This document shows positions 44,965-52,115 of a DNA stretch of 64,000 nt, in pieces (position 1 is the stretch's first letter; each line of letters opens with the position of its first letter). A model generated the notes under the pieces. It did no database searches, had not been told where the DNA came from, and worked only from the letters and a program-made list of their open reading frames with translations. A program made the position numbers and the translations under genes. Origin of the DNA: Candidatus Kapaibacterium sp. (lineage in GTDB: Bacteria; Bacteroidota; Ignavibacteria; Kapaibacteriales; UBA7675); NCBI GenBank assembly GCA_028284775.1, contig JANQRB010000174.1, positions 1 to 64,000 of the forward strand, read 5' to 3'.

Positions 44965-45924
44965 TCACAAAGCAAAATTGAGTGAAAAGCGATGCAGCTC
45001 ACCGGCTTGACCGTAAGAACTGACGCCATAGTCAAAATAGAAATCATCGACGATGACCCCGAGGCCGCCGGAAAAACCGGCCAGTTTTTTCTGGGTGTCC
45101 GGGCTGAGGTCCGAACGTCGTTTGTTGTCATAGCCAAGGCGCAGCTGCAATGCTTTTGACAAATACAATTCGCCGCCGATCGCAAAGCTCTGCAGTTTGT
45201 CGCCGATATCATCGCTTTCATCGGCCAGACGATGAAATGATACATTAAGCAAAAGCGGTAGACCCCGCAGTCTGTGATTCGCGCCCAGGCGCAGGTCCAC
45301 CGGTAAATCTTCCGAGACGCCGCTGAGATTCGATATTTGCGTGCCGACATGCAAAACGGCCAGGCCGACGCTGAATCGCTTTTCAGGATTGGTATACAAC
45401 AAGCCGGCGTCAACGGCGACAGCCTGTGAGCTTTCTTCGTCCAGCGCGTTGGCGACAAACTTCAGCGTCACGCCATAGTGAAAATTGGAATCCAGGTCAT
45501 TAGCGTAGGTTCCCGCAAAGGCCAGGTCGAAAGCACCGAAGTCGCCGGTAACATTGCCGTTACGGTCGGCGCGATCAAAACTGCCGTAGTTGACATAGTT
45601 GGCACTCACGGCAAAGCTGCCTTCGTCGCCGATACCCTCGAGCGTATTGTTGTAGCTCAGCATGCCCGAATTGATGTCCAGCACATGCTTCAGAAACGTG
45701 ACGCCCATAGTGCCTTCCGCTACCGTTCGGGCACTGGCGGGGTTGTAAAAGACACCGCCGGGATCGCCTGTCACCGAGACGAAGGCACCGGAAAGGGCAG
45801 CGGCCCTGGCGCCGGCGTCATTACGCAAAAAAGAATAGAGATTGCGGGTCTGTGCTTCGACCTGCACTGCGCCGCAGCTGAAGATGGCCAGGACTAAGAT
45901 CAGGAGGTTTGTCAGGTTTTTCAT
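44965..45924 (-). CDS. PorV/PorQ-family outer-membrane protein
   Basis: 319 residues from the ATG at 45924; a TTG nine bases upstream is possible. The signal peptide is at about 1-24. The signature RNDAGARAAALSGAFVSVTGDPGGVFYNPAS matches the PorV/PorQ (UPF0164) family. These are FadL-like barrels that take part in the type IX system: PorV shuttles cargo to the sortase PorU, and PorQ-like proteins act similarly. Alternating strands continue to a C-terminal LHRFSLNFAL. Short length (PorV is usually about 390) favours a PorQ-like member. It is the last gene of the NUDIX-parAB cluster. Confidence 0.85.
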   Translation of the reverse strand: MKNLTNLLILVLAIFSCGAVQVEAQTRNLYSFLRNDAGARAAALSGAFVSVTGDPGGVFYNPASARTVAEGTMGVTFLKHVLDINSGMLSYNNTLEGIGDEGSFAVSANYVNYGSFDRADRNGNVTGDFGAFDLAFAGTYANDLDSNFHYGVTLKFVANALDEESSQAVAVDAGLLYTNPEKRFSVGLAVLHVGTQISNLSGVSEDLPVDLRLGANHRLRGLPLLLNVSFHRLADESDDIGDKLQSFAIGGELYLSKALQLRLGYDNKRRSDLSPDTQKKLAGFSGGLGVIVDDFYFDYGVSSYGQAGELHRFSLNFAL

Positions 45925-45963
45925 AGCGGTCAAATTAGCGACAGAGCAAAAAACGAGAAAAGG

Positions 45964-46410
45964 TCAAAAAACGGTATGATTACGCTCGGGATTGCGGAGT
46001 GCGGCCGCTACAGCGTCAACAAAAATTGCCGGCGGACGGGCGGGACGAAGGCTGCCGGCATGCACAAAGGTGTGCAGCGTATGCCCCTCGGCAATCTCCG
46101 TCGTGTCGCGACGGACGCAATAGTCGATCCGCAGCCGCGCGGAACGGCTGTCGGGTTCGTAACTCGTTTCCAGCGCCAGTAGATCATCGTACGTAGCAGG
46201 CGCTTTGTAACGCACAAACGATTCAAGCAGCGGCAGCATAAAGCCCGCCTGCTCGATACGCGCATAGGCGACGCCGCAGGCACGGAGCAGCTCCGTACGT
46301 CCGACCGCGAAATAGGTCAGATAATGAGCATTCCACACGATTCCCATCTTGTCCGTTTCGGCATAGCGAACACGAATGGGGGTGGTATGTATCAGACGAG
46401 TGCTACTCAC
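45964..46410 (-). CDS. acyl-CoA thioesterase (YbgC/4HBT hot-dog family)
   Basis: 148 residues from a GTG at 46410, preferred over a TTG at 46416 because AAGG lies six bases before the GTG. Hot-dog fold motif: VRYAETDKMGIVWNAHYLTYF, with the catalytic Asp of the YbgC type, then GRTELLRACG. These enzymes hydrolyse acyl-CoA or acyl-ACP; in E. coli YbgC is associated with Tol-Pal. No tol genes are here. It follows parB by 37 bp. Confidence 0.9.
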   Translation of the reverse strand: MSSTRLIHTTPIRVRYAETDKMGIVWNAHYLTYFAVGRTELLRACGVAYARIEQAGFMLPLLESFVRYKAPATYDDLLALETSYEPDSRSARLRIDYCVRRDTTEIAEGHTLHTFVHAGSLRPARPPAIFVDAVAAALRNPERNHTVF

Positions 46411-46447
46411 GCTCAACCTTCATTATTGGAAGCGGCTTCGGCGCCTG

Positions 46448-47440
46448 TCAGGAAAATTCATTGCGCTCAATAATGGCGAACAGATCCAGCAAACGCTCGA
46501 GATCGTCGGTGCTGTAATACTCGATTTCGATCGCACCGCCTTCCGACTTGACTTTGACACGCACCTGCGTGCCGAAAAGCTGACGCAGCTGCGATTCGAT
46601 TTCACGCAGGGTATTGGACAGCTCGGGATTCGTTGCGGCACGGGCGTTGTCGGCCTGCTTGCTTTTCGGCTTCGGGGCGCGTTTGCCGCTGCTGCCGTCG
46701 AGCGCCGAATCAACGGGACGGCCGGACTCAACCAGTTTAACGAGCTCTTCGGTTTTGCGAACATTGAGCTCGTCCTTGATGATCCGCTGCGAAATCGCTT
46801 CCTGCGCGGCAAGGTCCGCAATACCGATCATCGCCCGCGCGTGCCCCATCGACAGCTTGCCATCGCGCAAGAGATTAAGGATCGGTGCGCCGAGCTTCAG
46901 GAGACGCAGAAAGTTGGTGACCGTAGAACGATCCTTACCGACCTTTTGCGCGACTTCTTCCTGCGTCAACTGGCATTCGCTGATCAGGCGTTGATAGCCG
47001 CGAGCCACCTCCACCGGATTCAGATGTTCGCGCTGTACATTTTCGATCAGCGCCAGCTCCAGCATTTCAGCGTCGGTATCGACGTTGATGATATAGGCCG
47101 GGATACTGGTGAAGCCATTGGCTTTACAGGCCCGAAAGCGACGCTCGCCCGCTATGATTTCGTAGCCCTCCTCCACCCGCCGAACCGTAATCGGCTGGAT
47201 AACGCCTTTTTCCTTGATGGAATTCTTCAGTTCTTCCAGTGCTTCGGCATCGAAGTCTTCGCGGGGCTGTAAACGGTTGGGGCTGATATTCTCGATATCG
47301 ATCAGGGCCGTAATGCCCACTGAGGCACCGTCATCGGGCGCCAGAGCATCCAGGCCGCCGGCCGCCTTGTCGAGCACCTCCGAGGGCAACAGGGCATCCA
47401 GACCCTTGCCGAGACCGATTGCCGATTTGCTTTTCGCCAT
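46448..47440 (-). CDS. parB: chromosome partitioning protein ParB
   Basis: 330 residues. The N-terminal CTP-binding ParB/Srx domain has NRLQPREDFDAEALEELKNS and IIAGERRFRACKANG; then ALIENVQREHLNPVEVARGY and a helix-turn-helix (LTQEEVAQKVGKDRSTVTNF). A linker rich in Ala/Lys precedes the C-terminal dimerisation domain (LRQLFGTQVRVKVKSEGGAIEIEYYS). It loads on parS sites and works with ParA. I found no full parS palindrome in this window. Located 48 bp after parA. Confidence 0.96.
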   Translation of the reverse strand: MAKSKSAIGLGKGLDALLPSEVLDKAAGGLDALAPDDGASVGITALIDIENISPNRLQPREDFDAEALEELKNSIKEKGVIQPITVRRVEEGYEIIAGERRFRACKANGFTSIPAYIINVDTDAEMLELALIENVQREHLNPVEVARGYQRLISECQLTQEEVAQKVGKDRSTVTNFLRLLKLGAPILNLLRDGKLSMGHARAMIGIADLAAQEAISQRIIKDELNVRKTEELVKLVESGRPVDSALDGSSGKRAPKPKSKQADNARAATNPELSNTLREIESQLRQLFGTQVRVKVKSEGGAIEIEYYSTDDLERLLDLFAIIERNEFS

Positions 47441-47488
47441 ACCTGCATCACCTGCGATTAGAGTGGCTTGTGTTTCTGTTCGAAAGGC

Positions 47489-48286
47489 CTAGGGAACGAC
47501 TTTGCCGTTCTGTGCTTCAGCGCTGTGCGCGCGCTCCAGGATTTCTTTTGCCAATTCGAGATAGTTTTTGGCCCCGTTGGAAAGTGCGTCGTACAAAATG
47601 ACGGGTTTGCCATGACTGGGAGCTTCGGACAGACGAACATTACGGGAAATAATGGTTTTGCAGACTCTGTCGCCCAGGTGCCGCCGCACCTCTTCCACAA
47701 CCTGATTACTCAGCCGCAGCCGGCTATCATACATCGTCAGCAAAATTCCCTCAATATCGAGCTGCGGGTTGAGATGTTTGCGCACCAGCGAAATCGTATT
47801 CAACAACTGACCGAGTCCTTCCAGCGCATAATATTCGCATTGGACCGGAACAAGTATCGAGTCGGCGGCGGTCAGTGCGTTGATGGTGAGCAGCCCCAGC
47901 GACGGCGGGCAATCGATGATGACGTAGTCATATTTTTGACGAATTTCCGTCAGCGAGCCCGACAATATTTTTTCGCGATTCTGCATATCGACGATTTCGA
48001 TTTCGGCGCCAACCAGGTTGATATGCGAAGGGATGAGCTCCAGATAAGGCATGGAGCTTTTCACCACGGTTTCCTCGATCGCTACGTTGCCCACCAGGAC
48101 TTCATAGATCGTTTTGTCGAGATTGCGCGGATCGACGCCAAGACCATTGCTTGCATTGGCCTGCGGATCGATATCGAGCAGCAACGTCGTCTGCTCGGCG
48201 GCGGCGAGCGAAGCAGCGAGATTCACAGCGCTGGTGGTTTTACCGACTCCGCCTTTCTGATTTGCGACTGCGATGACTTTAGCCAT
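47489..48286 (-). CDS. parA: chromosome partitioning ATPase ParA (Soj)
   Basis: 265 residues, chromosomal ParA length without an N-terminal DNA-binding extension. Deviant Walker A NQKGGVGKTTSAVNLA (residues 9-24) with signature Lys11, LLLDIDPQANASNGLG, and VIIDCPPSLGLLTINAL. GGAAG-like GGAAGATTC precedes the ATG. It segregates replicated origins with ParB. Chromosomal parAB usually lies near the origin; none of the other usual markers (gidA, dnaA, rpmH) is visible, so proximity is not proved. Confidence 0.96.
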   Translation of the reverse strand: MAKVIAVANQKGGVGKTTSAVNLAASLAAAEQTTLLLDIDPQANASNGLGVDPRNLDKTIYEVLVGNVAIEETVVKSSMPYLELIPSHINLVGAEIEIVDMQNREKILSGSLTEIRQKYDYVIIDCPPSLGLLTINALTAADSILVPVQCEYYALEGLGQLLNTISLVRKHLNPQLDIEGILLTMYDSRLRLSNQVVEEVRRHLGDRVCKTIISRNVRLSEAPSHGKPVILYDALSNGAKNYLELAKEILERAHSAEAQNGKVVP

Positions 48287-48334
48287 GAATCTTCCGAAGG
48301 GTAAAGATGTTTGTTGCCGGCGCCAAGCTCCGGA

Positions 48335-48886
48335 TTACTGCAAGGACCCGTTCTGCAGCATGTAAAAAAAGAAGGCCGTTAAAACAAGTGAATGACGAAT
48401 CTCGCCGCGCTTGATCAAATCGTCAACCTGCGCCATGGGTACCGCAAGCACCTCGATCTCTTCATGCTCGTCAAAACGCTGAGCGCCGACCGGCATACAA
48501 TCCCGCCAGAGGTAGGCATAGCAGGTGTTGTTAAGAAAGGCCGGGTTCGGCAGATGGCTACCAAGCAGAATCGCATCCTGCCCGGAGGCATAGCCCGTTT
48601 CCTCCCGACATTCGCGTTGCGCCGCGATCGCCGGGTCTTCCCCTTCATTGACCAGACCACCTGGGATCTCAAGTGTGATCGAGTCGCTGCCATGACGATA
48701 CTGCCTGATCAGCAATACCTCTCCCGCTCGCGTTATTGGAATGATATTGACCCAGGCAGGCGAATTGATGACGGCAAATTCGCTCTCATCGCCACGAATC
48801 GGATGGCGACGCTGAACAGCATCAAGCGTAAAAATCTTACAGTCCTGCCTGCGCATGCGCGCAAGTGTTTCCCATTCTGAAATCAT
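48335..48886 (-). CDS. NUDIX hydrolase (ADP-sugar pyrophosphatase-like)
   Basis: 183 residues from the ATG at 48886 (MISEWETLARMRRQDCKIF), nine codons inside the open frame. The Nudix box reads GGLVNEGEDPAIAAQRECRE then ETGYAS, with all the Glu residues for metal binding. VLLIRQYRHGSDSITLEIPGG upstream is characteristic of the ADP-ribose/ADP-sugar pyrophosphatase branch. It probably hydrolyses nucleoside-diphosphate sugars. Leads the cluster NUDIX-parA-parB-thioesterase-PorV-like. Confidence 0.9.
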   Translation of the reverse strand: MISEWETLARMRRQDCKIFTLDAVQRRHPIRGDESEFAVINSPAWVNIIPITRAGEVLLIRQYRHGSDSITLEIPGGLVNEGEDPAIAAQRECREETGYASGQDAILLGSHLPNPAFLNNTCYAYLWRDCMPVGAQRFDEHEEIEVLAVPMAQVDDLIKRGEIRHSLVLTAFFFYMLQNGSLQ

Positions 48887-49094
48887 AGCATTCCAAATAC
48901 TGAAGCTGCACAATTTACGCTATTTCGCTGCGCCAAACAAAAGAGAAAGCCCGCCCGTGGAACATAGCTCGCACAGCCCCGCGGCCCCGTTTCTTTCTTA
49001 TTGCCACTAAGTCATTTTTTTCTTAGTATCGTCTCCTGGGCCAACGTCAATCCATTTAGTGAATCCCCCCGGAATTGACCTGAATCGGAGATTT

Positions 49095-52055
49095 ATGAGA
49101 ATCTTGCTCCTATTTTGTCTGTCGATATTCTGTGTCGGCTCCCTTCACGCACAGCCCCTGCAGAATCCATTCCCCTTCGCTCTTCCCGGGCTGGATTCGG
49201 AGGCAACCGGTCACCTGGGCTTCGACAGAACCCTTGAGCCCGCCGATGACCGCATTCGGGTGCGTGATGGTCATTTCGTGAACAGCGCAGACGAACGCCA
49301 GCGATTTTTCGGGACTTCACTTTTCTATTCCGCCATCTTCCCCGACAGCGTGGATGCCGTCCGAATGGCCGAAACTTTGCATTCCCTTGGCTTCAACGCC
49401 GTTCGATTTGTCGGCTTCGACTTTTCCTACTGGAATGACGCCAGCCTTTTTCGGCCGATCCAGGAGTCGGCGCGGACGGAACTCGACGAAGAGCAGATGC
49501 GGCGATTCGACTGGCTGGTGTACCAGCTGAAACAACACGGCATTTATATTCACATGCCTCTACACAATTTCCGTACGGCGCGGCCGGAGGACAATATCCG
49601 CAACTGGGATACCATCCCCTGGCAGTTACGGGCCGTCACCTTTTTCGATCCCGACATCCAAGCCGCCGAACGACGTTTTATCAGGATGTTCCTGGAACAC
49701 AGAAATCCCTATACCGGCACGGCATACAAGGATGAAACCGCCCTGGCCTGGCTGGACATTGCAGAAGATAAGTCACTCTTCGATATCTGGCGGAACTTCG
49801 GCTTTGCGCCCAATTCCTTCAATGGCTTTTCCTACTATCATTCGCAATTGCTGCATGATCAATGGAATGCCTATCTACGTGACAAATATGAGACAAACGC
49901 AGCCCTGCGCAGCGCCTGGTCTAAAAATGCCGACGTTCCAGGCAACCTGATTGCCAGCCCGGGCTTCGAGGACGAATTCAGCGCCGACTGGACTCTGATT
50001 GCCGGCGAACAAACCGAAGTTCGCGCCGATCCCTTTTCGACCGATCGACAGGAGGGCGAATTTGCAATGCGCGTCCGTATCAATCAGGGCGGCGCCGGCC
50101 TCGGCGACATTCAATTGCGCAACAGCTCGATTCCGATTCAGAAAGACCGTCTCTATACGCTGCGCTTCCATGCCAAAACGGACGAGGCCGCAGGACGTCA
50201 AATCGCTGTCCATCTTATGAATGGCAATCCCCCGTATGAAGCCTACGGCCTGTTTTTTCGTGTAACGGCTGTTTCGGATGAATGGCAGGAATACAGCTAT
50301 ACATTCCGGTCCACGGGCGACAATGAATTCGGGGCCTTGTTTATCATTTTTTGCGGCGGCGAAGACGGCGATCTCTTTGTCGACAATTTTGACCTGCGGA
50401 TGCTCGATGAAGCCGGACTGCAGGCGAATGAAAGTCTGGCGGACGGCACGGTGGCCTTTGCGCCGGCAGGCGACCTGACAGGCTTTCCGGTGGAACGCAT
50501 TCGCGATAATTCACGCTTTTTGCAGGAGCTGGTCGATAGCTATTACGGCTCTATTTACATGCTGGTCAAAGACACCCTGAACTGCGAAGCTCTGATTGGT
50601 ACGCCGCAGCGCTCCAACACGCTCAACGATGTGTACGCGACGCGCAATCTGGATTATACGGCCATGAATACGGGCTGGGACTGGGTTTCGAATGCCAACA
50701 GCGAGTCCTGGTTCATCCTCAATATCCCTATGCTTCGTGATGTCAATGTCGGCAATCTGGCGGTGACGGCGCGAACAGCCATAGCAGGAAAGCCGCATGT
50801 AGTGACGCGCGCCGTGACTCCCTTTCCCTCGGCCTCTCAAAACGAAATGATGACGCTATGGCCGGCTTACGCCGCATATCAGGACTGGGACGCGATTTAC
50901 GCCGGCGTCTACGCCACCAACCGCAACACCATGAATGCCGACTCGATTGTGTATTGGGAACACTGGGAGTTTAAGAACAATCCGGCCTTGCTGGCGATGG
51001 TGCCGGCGGCGGCGCATGCCTTCCGCAAGGCCCTGATCCGGCCGGCGGAGGCGACGATCGCCATCGAACAGACGCAGGAGGCGCTGCTGTATCCGCCTCG
51101 ACAGCAAGGCAGCTATTGGCTGGAAAGCAATAGCGACAACCGTCTGCCGCTTTTCCGACGGGTGGAAATCCGCGATTTTGATGCGGAGTTTCAGACGGCT
51201 TTTCCGCAGCGCGATATCTTCGAGCTTGCGGCGGCTGAAAATCTCAATACGTCCGCAATGCAGTCCGATACAGAAGAATTGGTCTGGAATGCCGACGACG
51301 AATTGTTTACGGTCAACACAGACCGTTATCTCGCCGTTCAGGGCTCGCTGCAGGGCCGCCTCCTGGAACTGGGCGACATCTTCATTTCGCGGCTCGATGA
51401 GGGCGATATCGGCAGCATCAGCTGGCTCAGTCAGGATGATCAGCCGCTTGCCGAGGCCGGCCGCTCGCTGATCACGCTCAGCTCGCGAGCGTTGAACCGC
51501 GGCGCGCTGTGGACGAACAATAATCAGTCGCTGGGCGCGCAGTGGGGTTCGGCGCCGGTCGAGATGGAAGCGATGCGCGTCGAAGTCGCCTTTGAAAGTA
51601 CCTTCGACACACTGATCGTCGAAGCGCTGGACGCGAGAGGGGTGCCCCTGACCGACGCCGTGCAAAGCGTGACGAATAACAACGGTCGCTTTCGTTTCAT
51701 CCTCGATCAAAATCTCGCTCCCGCGGTCTGGTATCGTCTTCGGCAAATCCGGGCGCAAACAACCGACGTGGCGGAAAAAGGAGCGGACGAACAGCCGGTA
51801 TTGTCGCTGCCGCGTCCCAATCCGGCGCGCAGCTTTGCTGACGTCGATGTGAATGTTCCCAATGCCAAGGGCGCCCTGAGACTCGAGCTGTATTCAGCCC
51901 TGGGACAAAAAACGCATTCGCTCTGGCAACGGACGATTGACGATGGAATGACGACCGTTCGAATTCCGACCGGCGAACTACCGGCCGGACTTTATCTGCT
52001 GCGTATGACGGGCAGGACGACGTCGGCGAGCCGATATCTGACTGTTATTCATTAA
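49095..52055 (+). CDS. T9SS-exported glycosidase-like protein with inserted CBM, copy 1
   Basis: 986 residues from the ATG at 49095, five bases after GGAG; it begins a signal peptide (MRILLLFCLSIFCVGSLHA). Residues about 25-290 are the first half of a clan-A (GH5-like) barrel: FFGTSLFYSAIFPDS, LGFNAVRFVGFD, DWLVYQLKQHGIYIHMPLH, HRNPYTGTAYKDETALAWLD. A CBM_4_9-like domain is inserted at about 300-460 (LIASPGFEDEF ... GDLFVDNFDLRM). The second half of the barrel follows, then a beta region. The last about 75 residues (PRPNPARSFADVDV ... LPAGLYLLRM) are a T9SS sorting domain. At the acid/base position it reads AEDKS (residues 223-227), and at the nucleophile position VVTRAVTP (Arg572). It probably binds rather than cleaves glycan; this is inferred from remembered motifs. 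Confidence 0.78.
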   Translation: MRILLLFCLSIFCVGSLHAQPLQNPFPFALPGLDSEATGHLGFDRTLEPADDRIRVRDGHFVNSADERQRFFGTSLFYSAIFPDSVDAVRMAETLHSLGFNAVRFVGFDFSYWNDASLFRPIQESARTELDEEQMRRFDWLVYQLKQHGIYIHMPLHNFRTARPEDNIRNWDTIPWQLRAVTFFDPDIQAAERRFIRMFLEHRNPYTGTAYKDETALAWLDIAEDKSLFDIWRNFGFAPNSFNGFSYYHSQLLHDQWNAYLRDKYETNAALRSAWSKNADVPGNLIASPGFEDEFSADWTLIAGEQTEVRADPFSTDRQEGEFAMRVRINQGGAGLGDIQLRNSSIPIQKDRLYTLRFHAKTDEAAGRQIAVHLMNGNPPYEAYGLFFRVTAVSDEWQEYSYTFRSTGDNEFGALFIIFCGGEDGDLFVDNFDLRMLDEAGLQANESLADGTVAFAPAGDLTGFPVERIRDNSRFLQELVDSYYGSIYMLVKDTLNCEALIGTPQRSNTLNDVYATRNLDYTAMNTGWDWVSNANSESWFILNIPMLRDVNVGNLAVTARTAIAGKPHVVTRAVTPFPSASQNEMMTLWPAYAAYQDWDAIYAGVYATNRNTMNADSIVYWEHWEFKNNPALLAMVPAAAHAFRKALIRPAEATIAIEQTQEALLYPPRQQGSYWLESNSDNRLPLFRRVEIRDFDAEFQTAFPQRDIFELAAAENLNTSAMQSDTEELVWNADDELFTVNTDRYLAVQGSLQGRLLELGDIFISRLDEGDIGSISWLSQDDQPLAEAGRSLITLSSRALNRGALWTNNNQSLGAQWGSAPVEMEAMRVEVAFESTFDTLIVEALDARGVPLTDAVQSVTNNNGRFRFILDQNLAPAVWYRLRQIRAQTTDVAEKGADEQPVLSLPRPNPARSFADVDVNVPNAKGALRLELYSALGQKTHSLWQRTIDDGMTTVRIPTGELPAGLYLLRMTGRTTSASRYLTVIH

Positions 52056-52115
52056 AAACGCGGCCGTCAGAAACCTGCTATCTACGCTCTCCCTTCATAT
52101 TGCGAGGCTTCCACT

